Of a stretch of 64,000 nucleotides of DNA, positions 18,240-27,628 are shown piece by piece (position 1 is the stretch's first letter; each line of letters opens with the position of its first letter). The translations under genes were made by a program, and so were the position numbers. The notes below the pieces were generated by a model. That model did no database searches. It saw nothing but the letters and a program-made list of their open reading frames with translations, and was not told where the DNA came from. This DNA is from Microvirga pudoricolor (GTDB lineage Bacteria; Pseudomonadota; Alphaproteobacteria; Rhizobiales; Beijerinckiaceae): assembly GCF_016892705.1 (NCBI RefSeq), contig NZ_JAFEMB010000001.1, positions 372,001 through 436,000 of the forward strand. The letters are read 5' to 3'.

Positions 18240-20753
18240 ATGCTGACTTTTCACCTGACGACCGCGGCGGATCGGCTCGACGGAACGGCGGATCCTGACA
18301 CCTTCCTGGCGAGAGCCGACCAGATCGGCGGGGAGGACCGCCTGGACGGCGGGGCCGGTGACGATGTGCTTCAACTCGTCGCTCCGCCCCCCGTGCCGAC
18401 CTTCGCCGGGGGCGTCTTCCGTTTGCACGCGTTGGCCGGCTTTGCGAGCATCGAGACGATCCGAGGATCGGGCGACAGCGACACGCTGTCCGTGGCGGCG
18501 GAGCAACTCGCCGATCTCGCGCTCATCGACGCGGGTGAAGGAGCAGAAGATCGCCTTGTCTTTCATGGAAGCATGGTCGATCTGACCGACATCCAAGTGA
18601 CGGGGTTCGAGGTCGTGAGCCTTGAATCGGATGACGCCAGGATCCTGATCCGGGACAAGAGTTTGCTCGAAAGCCTCACTGGGATCGGGGGAGCCAACCA
18701 AAGCGTCGTCCTGATCGATGGCACCTTTTCGGACGCAGAGCGTCTGGCCCTTCATCGCCAGGGGATCGATACGGTCGTCGACGTCACCGGCTCCTCGACG
18801 CAGGCGGCGCCGCATGTGGCCCATCTCAACGGCGACCGGGTCGCGATTGCCTCCACGTCTCCCGTCCTTCTCGATGCGGGACAGGATTCCGAGGTGGTCT
18901 GCGATGAAGATCGGTTCTCCAGCCTGAAACTCGACGTGGAAGGAAATCTCTTTCAGAACCACGTTTTCGGCATCGACCCTTCCGGGGGCATCGGGCTGTC
19001 AGGCGGCCTGAGCCCTGGCAGCGAGATCCGGATCGGGACCACGGTTTTCGGATCCGTCCAGGACTATGCGAACGGCCATATGGCCATCGTCTTCCATGAC
19101 AATGCCACGTCCGACCGGGTAGAAGCCTTGATCCGGTCGCTGACTTACGACGATGGCGACCTCGCGGTCACCGCCCCTGTACAGATCGAAATGCAGCTGC
19201 GCAGCGCTGGCGGCCGGGAGAGCATCTCGCGTTTCAAGGTCGACCCCGAGGGATATGCGGGACCTGATGTCAACCACGCGCCGTCCGACATCGCGCTGTC
19301 GAACGCGACCGTCTCCGCCGGCGCGACCGATGGAGACGTTGTCGGGCGCCTGACGGCATTCGATCTCGACCGCAGCGATACGGCGCGCTTCGCGCTGCAG
19401 GGCGGCCCGAGCGGTTTGTTCAGGATCGATGGGGACAGGCTGCTGATCGCCGACGCATCGAAGCTCGCTGCGGGCCCCTTCGGCGAGGCATCTCACGCGG
19501 TTCGCATCCAGGCCACGGACGGCGCGGGCGAAACGATCGTGAGGAGCTTCGTCGTCACCATCTCGGCGGAAGGCGGGGAACCCGAGCCTGCAAACACCGC
19601 CCCGGTCATTCGCGTCGCGCCTGGAACGTCGGTGACGCGGGCCCTCGACAATGGACCCGACGTCACGCCTTTCCTGGGCGTGTCCTTCGACGATGCCCAG
19701 AACGACAGCCTTATGGTGACCGTTGCGGTGGACGCGACGAAAGGTGTTCTCAAGAGCGGCGCCCTGGCCTCGGGCGGCGGCACCTACACCTTCATGGGCA
19801 CCAAGGACTTCGTCACGCAAGCCGTTCGCGAACTGCGGTTCGATCCTCGTGACAGGACAGGGACGGCCTTCGGCACCGAGGACGTGGCGGGTTTCACGAT
19901 CAGCGTGTCCGACCCCGGAGGCTTGAGCGCGACGGACCGGTCGATCCAGGTCGTCTCGACGACCGCCAACCGGGCGCCCGTGGACATGGACCTCACGGTG
20001 AAGACGGCCAGGGAACTCTCCCCCAGCGGCACGCTGGTGGGGATCCTCACCACCCTGGACCTCAATGGCGTGGAGCGGTTTTCGTACCGCCTTCTCGACG
20101 ATGCGGGAGGACGGTTCCGCATCGACGGGGACAGGCTGGTCGTGGCGGGCGGCATCAAGCTCGATTTCGAGCAGGCTCGATCCCACCGCGTTCACGTGGA
20201 GGTCATGGACGGAGCGGGAGCGCGCTACGCCCGAACCTTCGACATCGGCGTCGGGGATTGGCAGGGAGAGGAGACCGTCGGCTCGGACGCATCGGACCTG
20301 ATCAGGGGCGGCCTGGGCCATGATCGCCTCGGCGGCGGGCGCGGTGACGATACCCTGTCCGGGGGTGTCGGCCGGGATACCCTGACCGGTCATGCCGGCC
20401 AGGACCTGTTCGTTTTCGACGTTTCCCCGACCCGTAGCAACGCGGATACGATCACGGACTTCAACGTGAAGGACGACGGGATCCTGCTCGACGCGAGCCT
20501 GTTCAAGGCCAGCAAATCTCTGTTTGCGGCCATCAAGACCGCCAGCGATGCAAAGCCCGTCAAGCTCAAGAAGGCATTCTTCGCCCTGGATCGGGCCACC
20601 GACCGGAGCGACCACTTCATTTTCGACACGGGCAAACGGACGCTCGCCTACGATCCCGACGGCAACGGCGCGAAGCCTGCCTCCGTGATCGCCGCCTTTG
20701 CCAAGACGAAGGGCCTGGCGCGCTTTTCCGAGAAGGATCTTTTCTTCATCTGA
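18240..20753 (+). CDS. RTX repeat protein with cadherin-like repeats, paralogue of the 2.5-kb gene
   Basis: 837 residues from ATG 18240 (MLTFHLTTAADRLDG); an open upstream extension is not family-like and crosses the divergent xseA promoter region. There is no signal peptide. Cadherin-like segments lie at about 345-430 and 580-680 (VDMDLTV..., GILTTLDLNGVERFSY, EVMDGAGARYARTFDI). Calcium-binding nonapeptides fall at about 680-725 (GGLGHDRLGGGRGDDTLSGG), and the chain ends KDLFFI. It shares the local pattern HRQGIDTVVDVTGSS and VAHLNGDRVAI with the minus-strand RTX gene at 2529-5321. Type I secretion is predicted; role unknown. Confidence 0.85.
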   Translation: MLTFHLTTAADRLDGTADPDTFLARADQIGGEDRLDGGAGDDVLQLVAPPPVPTFAGGVFRLHALAGFASIETIRGSGDSDTLSVAAEQLADLALIDAGEGAEDRLVFHGSMVDLTDIQVTGFEVVSLESDDARILIRDKSLLESLTGIGGANQSVVLIDGTFSDAERLALHRQGIDTVVDVTGSSTQAAPHVAHLNGDRVAIASTSPVLLDAGQDSEVVCDEDRFSSLKLDVEGNLFQNHVFGIDPSGGIGLSGGLSPGSEIRIGTTVFGSVQDYANGHMAIVFHDNATSDRVEALIRSLTYDDGDLAVTAPVQIEMQLRSAGGRESISRFKVDPEGYAGPDVNHAPSDIALSNATVSAGATDGDVVGRLTAFDLDRSDTARFALQGGPSGLFRIDGDRLLIADASKLAAGPFGEASHAVRIQATDGAGETIVRSFVVTISAEGGEPEPANTAPVIRVAPGTSVTRALDNGPDVTPFLGVSFDDAQNDSLMVTVAVDATKGVLKSGALASGGGTYTFMGTKDFVTQAVRELRFDPRDRTGTAFGTEDVAGFTISVSDPGGLSATDRSIQVVSTTANRAPVDMDLTVKTARELSPSGTLVGILTTLDLNGVERFSYRLLDDAGGRFRIDGDRLVVAGGIKLDFEQARSHRVHVEVMDGAGARYARTFDIGVGDWQGEETVGSDASDLIRGGLGHDRLGGGRGDDTLSGGVGRDTLTGHAGQDLFVFDVSPTRSNADTITDFNVKDDGILLDASLFKASKSLFAAIKTASDAKPVKLKKAFFALDRATDRSDHFIFDTGKRTLAYDPDGNGAKPASVIAAFAKTKGLARFSEKDLFFI

Positions 20754-20857
20754 GCGCCCTTCGCCCCGCTCATGAAATCCCGGATCGCCGTCTCTCGGGG
20801 GGTAGGCGCCGCCGCCAAGGGCCGCTATGAGCGCTGGGTCATCAGAGGGCTCAGCGC

Positions 20858-22135
20858 ATGAACATTCTTCTCATCGGATCAGGCGGACGCGAGCATGCCC
20901 TGGCCTGGAGCCTGTCGGCCAGCGCCTTGTGCGACAAGCTCTTCATCGCCCCCGGCAATCCCGGCACGGCGCAGTGCGGCGATAACGTCGCCCTCGACGT
21001 CACCGATCACCGGGCCGTGATCGACTTCTGCCGGGTCATGGGAGTCGACTTCGTGGTCGTGGGCCCCGAAGCCCCCCTCGTGGCCGGCCTCGTCGACGAC
21101 CTCAAGGCAGCGGACATCAAGGCTTTCGGACCAACGAAGGCGGCGGCCCAGCTGGAGGGCTCGAAGGCCTTCACCAAGGATCTGTGCGCGGAGTTCGGCA
21201 TCCCCACGGCCACCTACCGGCGCTTCACGGACGCGGAGGCGGCCAAGGCTTACATCCGCAGCTTCGGCGTCCCCATCGTGGTCAAGGCGGACGGGCTCGC
21301 GGCCGGAAAGGGCGTGGTGGTCGCCACGTCCTTCGAGGACGCGGAGGCCGCCGTCGACATGATGATCGGCGGAGGCCTGGGGCAGGCTGGAGCCGAGGTC
21401 GTGATCGAGGCGTTCCTCGAGGGCGAGGAGGCGAGTTTCTTCGCGTTATGCGACGGCCGGACCGCCATCCCGCTGGGCACCGCCCAGGACCACAAACGCG
21501 TCTTCGACGGCGACCAGGGCCCCAACACGGGCGGCATGGGGGCGTACTCGCCCGCTACCGTGCTGACGGCCGAGCTGCAGGACCGCGCGATGCGCGAGAT
21601 CATCGAGCCGACCCTGGCCGGCATGGCGGCCCGGGGCGCGCCCTATACGGGCATTCTCTACGCGGGCCTGATGCTCGCGGCGGAAGGGCCTCAACTCATC
21701 GAATACAACGCCCGCCTCGGCGACCCGGAAACCCAGGTGCTGCTGCCTCGCCTCAAGTCGGATCTCCTCACCGCCTTGCTGGCCGCCTGCGACGGCGTGC
21801 TCAACACCGTGTCGCTGCAATGGAAGGACGAGACCGCGCTCACCGTGGTCATGGCGGCCAAGGGCTATCCCGGCCCGGTCGAGAAGGGCTCGGACATACG
21901 GGGCATCGCGGCGGCCGAAACCCTGCCCGGAATCTTGGTTTTCCATGCGGGAACGAAGCAGGTCGAGGGCCGGATCGTCGCCAATGGGGGCCGCGTGCTC
22001 AACGTCACGGCGCTGGGCGCCACGATCGGCGAGGCCCAGAAGCGCGCCTATGAAGCCGTGGACAGGATCGACTGGCCCGAGGGTTTCTGCCGCCGGGACA
22101 TCGGATGGAGGGCCGTGGAGCGCGAGCAGGGCTGA
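20858..22135 (+). CDS. purD: Phosphoribosylamine-glycine ligase
   Basis: 425 residues, an ATP-grasp enzyme of purine synthesis (GAR synthetase). Motifs in order: [17 protein letters not shown] at the start, [17 protein letters not shown] near 65, [30 protein letters not shown] near 145, and [13 protein letters not shown] near 220. It converts phosphoribosylamine and glycine to GAR in the cytosol. Length and start are typical. It stands alone among unrelated genes. Confidence 0.97.
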   Translation: MNILLIGSGGREHALAWSLSASALCDKLFIAPGNPGTAQCGDNVALDVTDHRAVIDFCRVMGVDFVVVGPEAPLVAGLVDDLKAADIKAFGPTKAAAQLEGSKAFTKDLCAEFGIPTATYRRFTDAEAAKAYIRSFGVPIVVKADGLAAGKGVVVATSFEDAEAAVDMMIGGGLGQAGAEVVIEAFLEGEEASFFALCDGRTAIPLGTAQDHKRVFDGDQGPNTGGMGAYSPATVLTAELQDRAMREIIEPTLAGMAARGAPYTGILYAGLMLAAEGPQLIEYNARLGDPETQVLLPRLKSDLLTALLAACDGVLNTVSLQWKDETALTVVMAAKGYPGPVEKGSDIRGIAAAETLPGILVFHAGTKQVEGRIVANGGRVLNVTALGATIGEAQKRAYEAVDRIDWPEGFCRRDIGWRAVEREQG

Positions 22136-22192
22136 CGAACGGAAAAGGTCCGCTAGTTTCGAGGATAACATTCCCTCGACGGAGGACCGGCC

Positions 22193-23101
22193 ATGAGCGA
22201 CGACCTGTTTCCTGGTTTCCAGGCCCATTGGATCGACACGGAGGCCGGACGCATCTTCGCTCGCACCAAGGGTGACGGGCCTCCGCTGGTCCTCCTGCAC
22301 GGTTTCCCGGAAACCCATGTCATGTGGCACCGGATCGCCGGGGAACTGGCCGAAACCCACCGCGTGGTCTGCATGGATCTGCGCGGGTATGGCTGGTCCT
22401 CCGTGCCCCGGAGCGACTCGCGCCACGAGACCTATTCCAAGCGCGCCATGGGCCAGGACGTGATCACCGTCATGGAGGCGCTGGGCCACGTTCGCTTCGC
22501 GGTCGCAGGACATGATCGCGGGGCGCGGGTCGCCTATCGCCTCGCCCTCGATCATCCGGGCCGCGTGGAGCGTCTGGCGCTCCTCGATATCCTGCCGACC
22601 TTCCATGTTTGGGCGCAGATGAAGGCCGGAAAGGTGCCTGCCGCCCATTGGGGCTTCCTGTCCGAGCCCGCCCCAAAGCCCGAAGAGGAGATCGGGCGCG
22701 ATCCCTGGCCATATTTCGAGGGCCTGATGATCAAGTGGTCGGGGGAGGGCAATCTCGACGCCTTCGACCGCCGGGCGCTCCAGAGCTACCGCGAGAGCTG
22801 CAACGAACCGAGCCGCATCCACGCCTTCTGCGAGGATTATCGCGCCGGAGCCACCCGGGATATCGAAGCCGATGAGGCCGACTTGGCGGCCGGCAAGACT
22901 ATCACCTGCCCGACCTACCTGATATGGAGCGATTTCTATCTCGTCAAAAGCTCGGGCGCCGAGGACGAAACTCCCCTGGACGTGTGGAAGCGAACCTTCA
23001 CTCCGCAGGCCCATGGCATCGGCGTGACCTCAGGCCATTTCGTGGCAGAGGAAAACCCGGGCGCGACGCTTGAGGCGCTCAGAGGATTTCTGTCTTCTTA
23101 G
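22193..23101 (+). CDS. Alpha/beta hydrolase, fluoroacetate dehalogenase-like
   Basis: 302 residues, alpha/beta-hydrolase fold. The oxyanion motif HGFPET is at 36-41, and the nucleophile elbow GHDRGAR puts D108 as nucleophile, with R109 and R112 matching the carboxylate-binding arginines of fluoroacetate dehalogenase. D132 and H282 (SGHF) complete the triad. H152, W153 and Y216 align with the fluoride-binding His-Trp-Tyr pocket of the Rhodopseudomonas enzyme (recalled from family knowledge). It should hydrolyse haloacetates to glycolate; an epoxide hydrolase role is less likely because the lid carries the HW pair. The start follows a GGAGGA ribosome binding site. Confidence 0.82.
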   Translation: MSDDLFPGFQAHWIDTEAGRIFARTKGDGPPLVLLHGFPETHVMWHRIAGELAETHRVVCMDLRGYGWSSVPRSDSRHETYSKRAMGQDVITVMEALGHVRFAVAGHDRGARVAYRLALDHPGRVERLALLDILPTFHVWAQMKAGKVPAAHWGFLSEPAPKPEEEIGRDPWPYFEGLMIKWSGEGNLDAFDRRALQSYRESCNEPSRIHAFCEDYRAGATRDIEADEADLAAGKTITCPTYLIWSDFYLVKSSGAEDETPLDVWKRTFTPQAHGIGVTSGHFVAEENPGATLEALRGFLSS

Positions 23102-23120
23102 GGCGTCCGATTGCTTATCA

Positions 23121-23381
23121 TCAGTAATGATAGCGACAGGCTGCAATTTCCAACGTCTGCTCTTCGCCTTTGCCCGCCACGCGGTACACAAGGCGATGTT
23201 CGCCCGTGATCCGCCGTGACCACCATCCTGCGAGAACGCCCTTCAGCGGCTCGGGCTTGCCGATGCCACGAAAGGGATTGCGCACGGCATCCTTGATCAG
23301 GGCATTGATCTTCTCGATCATGTCACGATCGGTCTTTTGCCAGTGGAGATAATCGGCCCAGGCTTCCGGCGACCAGACCAT
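23121..23381 (-). CDS. yoeB: YoeB-family mRNA interferase toxin
   Basis: 86 residues of the Txe/YoeB type RelE-fold toxin. Catalytic positions match E44 (KPEPLKG), R63 (EHRLVYR) and the C-terminal H85-Y86 (CRYHY). It cleaves mRNA on the ribosome and is neutralised by the antitoxin encoded two bases upstream. The gene is convergent with the haloacetate hydrolase gene. Confidence 0.95.
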   Translation of the reverse strand: MVWSPEAWADYLHWQKTDRDMIEKINALIKDAVRNPFRGIGKPEPLKGVLAGWWSRRITGEHRLVYRVAGKGEEQTLEIAACRYHY

Positions 23382-23383
23382 CT

Positions 23384-23635
23384 TTATTCAGCCAGATCGC
23401 CGCTCACGCCCTTGCCTCCATTGAGCACCTCGACGGATCGCATGAGGCGCGATGCATTGCGGGGACTTTTCAGCAGGTGCAGCGTCTCCTGAATGCCCTC
23501 GAATTCCTCCTCCGAGAGGACAACGACTGCTTGCCCCTTCTGGCGTGTGACCACCAGCGGCGCCTTGCTCTCGCAAACCGCATCGAGATGGGATGCCATG
23601 TTCTGACGAAACTCGGTAAAGTTGATATAGGGCAT
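23384..23635 (-). CDS. yefM: YefM/Phd-family antitoxin
   Basis: 83 residues. The N-terminal DNA-binding domain (INFTEFRQNMASHLD, PLVVTRQKGQAVVVLSEEEF) is the Phd/YefM fold, and the acidic C-terminus is the toxin-binding tail. ATG 23635 (MPYINF) is preferred over a frame start seven codons upstream, which lies close to the operator. It precedes yoeB by two bases, so the two are cotranscribed. It should repress its own promoter at the palindrome just upstream. Confidence 0.94.
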   Translation of the reverse strand: MPYINFTEFRQNMASHLDAVCESKAPLVVTRQKGQAVVVLSEEEFEGIQETLHLLKSPRNASRLMRSVEVLNGGKGVSGDLAE

Positions 23636-23655
23636 GCCTTCGTTCCAGTGCACCA

Positions 23656-23681
23656 AATATGTACAGATATAAGTACATATT
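23656..23681 (-). promoter_or_regulatory. YefM-YoeB operator palindrome
   Basis: A perfect 9-bp inverted repeat AATATGTAC / GTACATATT with an 8-base AT-rich spacer, 20 bases upstream of the yefM ATG. Its GTAC cores resemble the TGTACA-containing operator of the E. coli yefM-yoeB promoter. The A+T content contrasts sharply with the surrounding GC-rich DNA. Confidence 0.8.
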
Positions 23682-23698
23682 GAGACTAGATCAAGTTT

Positions 23699-24142
23699 CT
23701 ACTCTTCTCTCTTGCTGGCGAAAAACGACCTCAACAGCCCCGCCGCCTCGCTTTCCCGGATGCCGCCGTAGACCTCCGGGGCGTGGTGACAGGTGGGCTG
23801 CTGGAAGAAGCGCACACCGTTTTCCACCGCGCCGCCTTTGGGGTCTGCGGCCGCGAAGTACACCCGGCGGATGCGGGCGAATGAGATGGCGGCCGCGCAC
23901 ATGGTGCAGGGTTCCAGGGTCACGTAGAGATCGCAGCCGGAGAGGCGCTCGTCGTCCAGGGCGTCACAGGCCTGGCGGATCGCCAGCATCTCCGCATGGG
24001 CGGAAGGGTCCCGCAACTCCCGGGGCCGGTTACCGGCCGAGGCCACGATCAGGCCGTCCTTCACCACGACGGCGCCCACTGGTACCTCGCCCCGAACGGC
24101 CGCGGCCCTTGCTTCCTCGAAGGCGCGTGCCATGGGATCCAT
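23699..24142 (-). CDS. tadA: tRNA-specific adenosine deaminase
   Basis: 147 residues. The zinc deaminase motifs are SAHAEMLAI (HAE, proton shuttle Glu) and TLEPCTMCAAAI (PCxxC zinc ligands). TadA converts A34 to inosine in tRNA-Arg(ACG). ATG 24142 (MDPMARAFEEARAAA) matches family length; the frame runs 22 codons further upstream. It is divergent from the pseudouridine synthase gene, a common pairing with rsmD in this group. Confidence 0.95.
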   Translation of the reverse strand: MDPMARAFEEARAAAVRGEVPVGAVVVKDGLIVASAGNRPRELRDPSAHAEMLAIRQACDALDDERLSGCDLYVTLEPCTMCAAAISFARIRRVYFAAADPKGGAVENGVRFFQQPTCHHAPEVYGGIRESEAAGLLRSFFASKREE

Positions 24143-24245
24143 CGGGTGCTCTCTTTCGGCCGGGGCGTTCCGGGGATCTATTTTCTTGCGGCCCGGTTTA
24201 TCCATCACCCTCGCTTCTCGCGTGCTCCTCTGCTATCAGGCCAGC

Positions 24246-26429
24246 ATGACCGACAGCAACAACGATGATAAGCGCGGCCGTCCGGGCTCGCGCCCGCGCG
24301 GACGTACCGATAGCCGCCCGTCCGGGGCAAAGCCCTTCCGTGCTCGCTCGGACGAAGGCTTTGGAGAACGTGATCGAGGCGAAGAAAAGCCCTGGGCCAG
24401 CCGTGGTGCCGACCGCCCGCGCAAGCCTCGTCAGGACGGCGACAAGCCTTTCCGCAGCCGTGAGGGCGATGAGCGCCCGCGTCGCCCCCGCCCCGAGGGA
24501 GACCGCCCGTTCTCGCGTGGCGGCGACAAGCCGTTCCGGTCCCGCCCCACGGGCGAGGATCGCCCCTTCAAGCCGCGCCGGGATGAGGGCGACCGCCCGT
24601 TCCGATCCAAGGCGCCGGCTGGAAAGCCCTACGCAGCCAAGGCCGCCGACGAGCGCCCGCGCGACAAGGTCTCCAGCGCCGAGGCCCGCCTGCAGGCTCA
24701 AGCGGCGGAGCCCGCCGAGGACCGCATCGCCAAGGTGATCGCCCGCGCGGGCGTCGCTTCGCGCCGGGACGCCGAGGCGATGATCGCGGAAGGCCGCGTG
24801 ACGCTCAACGGCAAGGTGCTGGACTCGCCCGCCATCAACGTCACGGCCGCCGACACCATCACCGTGGACGGCGAGCCCCTACCCGCCAAGGAACGCACGC
24901 GCCTGTGGCTCTACAACAAGCCGCGCGGCCTCGTGACCACGGCGCGCGACCCGGAAGGTCGTCCGACCGTGTTCGACAACCTGCCGGAGGACCTGCCCCG
25001 CGTGGTGGCGGTCGGCCGTTTGGACATCAATACGGAAGGCCTGCTGCTTCTCACCAATGACGGCGGCCTCGCCCGCGTGATCGCTCACCCGGACACGGGC
25101 TGGCTGCGCCGCTACAAGGTGCGGGCCCATGGCGAGATCACCCAGGCCGACCTCGACGCGCTTCGCGACGGCGTCACCGTGGACGAGATGGAATATGGCC
25201 CCGTCGAGGCCCGCCTCGACCGCATCCAGGGCGACAATGCCTGGATCACGCTCGGCCTGCGCGAGGGCAAGAACCGCGAGGTCAAGCGCATCCTCGAACA
25301 TCTGGGCCTCCAGGTGAACCGCCTGATCCGCCTTTCCTTCGGGCCCTTCCAGCTCGGCGACCTGGAAGACGGCCTCGTCGAGGAGGTGAAGACCCGCATT
25401 CTCAAGGACCAGCTCGGCGACGCCCTGGCGCTCGAGGCCGGGGTCGATTTCGAAAGCCCCGTGCGCGAGCCCATCGCGCCCTTCGGCTCGACCAAGGCGC
25501 GCGAGCGCCAGGACCGGGACCGCGAGGGACGCCAGGATCGAGAGCGGGGCGAGCGCCGCGCCCCCCGCGACCGGGACGACGATCGTCCCCGCCGGGGCCG
25601 GGACGGCGACAAGCCGTACCATAGCCGTGGCGGCGAGCGCGAGGAGGCGGAGCCCGAACGCAAGCGACCGTCCCGTCTCGAAGCAAAGACCAGCATTTGG
25701 CGCGCTGGCGAGGACGAGGATGCGCCGCGCAAGCGCGCCCCGCGTCGCGGTGCCGACCCCAAGGAGGCCCGCGCTGCCACGGGCGAGCGTCAGCGCCAGC
25801 GCGTCGGGGCCATCCAGTCCGAGGGCCGCAAGGTCGTGGTCGAGCGGCTCGTCAGCGCGCCGAAAGAGGAAGAAGCGCCCCGCCGGAGCAGCCGCAAGGC
25901 GCCGGGAGCGGAAGACAGGCCCATGCGCCGTTCGCCGCGTCCGGAAGGGTTCGCGCGTTCGAGCCACGGGGAGGATCGCCCTCGCCGCCCGGAGGGCGAG
26001 CGGTCCTTCCGGCCGCGTCCCGATGGCGATGAGCGGCCGCGCCGCCCCCGTCCTGAAGGCGACCGTCCTTTCCGCAGCCGCGACGGCGATAAGCCATTCC
26101 GGTCCCGCCCTGAGGGTGACGAACGTCCGCGCCGTCCGCGTTCGGAGGGAGATCGCCCGTTCCGCAGCCGCGATGGCGACGCACCTTTCCGCCCGAGGAG
26201 CGATGAGGATCGGCCCCGGCGTGGCCCGCCGCGCGGGGATGCCCCGCCCCGGGGCGGCCCGAGGGGCAAGCCCTCGGGCGGCAAGTTCGCGGGCGAGAAG
26301 CCTGCCGGACGCTCCGGTGGAGGCTTCAAAGGCGGCGGCTTCAAGGGTGGCTCGAAGGGTGGCGGCTTCAAGAGCGGCGGCCCTCGAGGCGGCGGTTCCA
26401 AGGGTGGCCCGCGCGGCCGCCGTCCGTGA
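24246..26429 (+). CDS. rluB: RluB/RsuA-type pseudouridine synthase with long charged tails
   Basis: 727 residues, far longer than the usual 250-300. The catalytic part spans about 158-395: an S4 RNA-binding domain (IAKVIARAGVASRRDAEAMI) and the synthase domain with the active-site VGRLDINTEGLLLLTNDG (catalytic Asp near 260). Residues 1-157 and 396-727 are low-complexity, very rich in Arg, Asp, Pro and Gly. Repeated units such as DRPFRSR, DKPFRSR and DERPRRPR give way to a GGGFKGG-rich end. RluB makes pseudouridine 2605 in 23S rRNA. The tails resemble disordered RNA-binding regions. Confidence 0.9.
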   Translation: MTDSNNDDKRGRPGSRPRGRTDSRPSGAKPFRARSDEGFGERDRGEEKPWASRGADRPRKPRQDGDKPFRSREGDERPRRPRPEGDRPFSRGGDKPFRSRPTGEDRPFKPRRDEGDRPFRSKAPAGKPYAAKAADERPRDKVSSAEARLQAQAAEPAEDRIAKVIARAGVASRRDAEAMIAEGRVTLNGKVLDSPAINVTAADTITVDGEPLPAKERTRLWLYNKPRGLVTTARDPEGRPTVFDNLPEDLPRVVAVGRLDINTEGLLLLTNDGGLARVIAHPDTGWLRRYKVRAHGEITQADLDALRDGVTVDEMEYGPVEARLDRIQGDNAWITLGLREGKNREVKRILEHLGLQVNRLIRLSFGPFQLGDLEDGLVEEVKTRILKDQLGDALALEAGVDFESPVREPIAPFGSTKARERQDRDREGRQDRERGERRAPRDRDDDRPRRGRDGDKPYHSRGGEREEAEPERKRPSRLEAKTSIWRAGEDEDAPRKRAPRRGADPKEARAATGERQRQRVGAIQSEGRKVVVERLVSAPKEEEAPRRSSRKAPGAEDRPMRRSPRPEGFARSSHGEDRPRRPEGERSFRPRPDGDERPRRPRPEGDRPFRSRDGDKPFRSRPEGDERPRRPRSEGDRPFRSRDGDAPFRPRSDEDRPRRGPPRGDAPPRGGPRGKPSGGKFAGEKPAGRSGGGFKGGGFKGGSKGGGFKSGGPRGGGSKGGPRGRRP

Positions 26430-26439
26430 GGACTAGACC

Positions 26440-26997
26440 TTGAGGATCGTGGGCGGCCGCTGGCGCGGCCGTGCCTTGAAGGGCCCATCGTCGGACGTGA
26501 TCCGCCCGACCTCCGATCGCCTGAGGGAAACCCTCTTCAACATCCTCCAGCATGGCTACGACGACCCGCTCGAAGGCGCACGCGTCCTCGACCTGTTCGC
26601 GGGCACCGGCGCCATGGGGCTGGAGGCCTTGTCACGCGGCGCGAGCTTCGTGCTGCTGGTCGATGACGGCGCTCAGGCGCGCGGCATCATTCGCGAGAAC
26701 GTGGAATCGCTGGGTGCAGGCGGCGCCACCCGCCTCTTCCGCCGGGACGCCACCAAGATGGGACCCGCCGCCTCGAACGCGCCGTTCTCCGTCGTGTTCT
26801 GCGACCCACCCTATGGCAAGGACCTGGCCCCGAAAGCCCTCACGTCCTGCGCGGAAGGCGGTTGGCTGACGCCGGACGCGCTGATCGTCGTCGAGGAGGC
26901 GCAGGGCGTGACCGTCACCCTGCCCGCCGGCTTCGAGGAGATTGAGCGGCGGGATTACGGGGAGACGAAGGTCGTGTTCGGGCGGTATCGAGCCTAG
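26440..26997 (+). CDS. rsmD: 16S rRNA (guanine966-N2)-methyltransferase RsmD
   Basis: 185 residues. The family start MRIVGGRWRGR is read from a TTG codon at 26440, ten bases after the rluB stop; no in-frame ATG is available at the correct place. The SAM-binding motif is VLDLFAGTGAMGLEALSRGA near 50 and the catalytic motif FCDPPYGKDL near 121. RsmD methylates G966 of 16S rRNA. Likely cotranscribed with the pseudouridine synthase gene. Confidence 0.93.
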   Translation: MRIVGGRWRGRALKGPSSDVIRPTSDRLRETLFNILQHGYDDPLEGARVLDLFAGTGAMGLEALSRGASFVLLVDDGAQARGIIRENVESLGAGGATRLFRRDATKMGPAASNAPFSVVFCDPPYGKDLAPKALTSCAEGGWLTPDALIVVEEAQGVTVTLPAGFEEIERRDYGETKVVFGRYRA

Positions 26998-27026
26998 CGC
27001 GGACGCCGCCCGAAAGGTCGACGGCT

Positions 27027-27554
27027 CTAGATTTGGATGGCTCCGGCATCGTTCGGGCCGGGAGCGCCCAGCGCGGTGGAAATCTCGGCCAAGGTCGCCT
27101 TCTCGGCATCACTGACTTTGACACCGCCAAAGCCCAGGAATCCGCCTTCGCTTCCGGCCTCGGCGGTTTTCTGGGCGACCCCGCGCAGCCATGTCTTGAA
27201 GCTGGCGGCCTCGCCCGGAGCCTTCGCATCGAGGATGGCCGAGACCTCCCGCAGCTCGGCGATCGCCTTGCCCTTGATGTCGGCCACCTGGCTTCCCTTG
27301 AAGCGATCCTGAACCTCCTGTCGCACGCTGTCCCGCGTCGCGGGGTTCGCGATGTCGTCTGCAACGGCCCTGGCGAGGGGATCGGCTCCGGCATCCTGCT
27401 TGGCCTCGACGAGTGCCCAGCCGCTCGACATGGATTCCTTCAGCAGGCCCCAGAGCCCGCTCGGTTCAGCCGCCGTGACGGCCATGCCGACCACCATCGG
27501 GCTCGCCACGATACGGGTCCATTCCTGGGGCGTGAAATCGGCCTTGCTCACCAT
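27027..27554 (-). CDS. Conserved-looking protein of unknown function
   Basis: 175 residues without a signal peptide or clear membrane segment. It begins FTPQEWTRIVASPMVVGMAV, then AAEPSGLWGLLKE, and contains a FKTWLRGVAQKTAEA helix and a glycine-rich FLGFGG turn near 145. Mostly helical, soluble. I do not recognise a family with confidence. Codon use is like its neighbours. It is convergent with rsmD. Confidence 0.75.
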   Translation of the reverse strand: MVSKADFTPQEWTRIVASPMVVGMAVTAAEPSGLWGLLKESMSSGWALVEAKQDAGADPLARAVADDIANPATRDSVRQEVQDRFKGSQVADIKGKAIAELREVSAILDAKAPGEAASFKTWLRGVAQKTAEAGSEGGFLGFGGVKVSDAEKATLAEISTALGAPGPNDAGAIQI

Positions 27555-27628
27555 TGTGATCCTCCCTCATCGCATCGGATCGCGATCCTCGAACGATAAG
27601 AGCCATGGACAAGCTTGGTTCCGCGGCC

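Noticed and set aside
24246-26429. CRISPR-like short repeats in the pseudouridine synthase gene
   Set aside because: The repeats are imperfect, in frame, and encode charged amino acid units; there are no spacers or cas genes.
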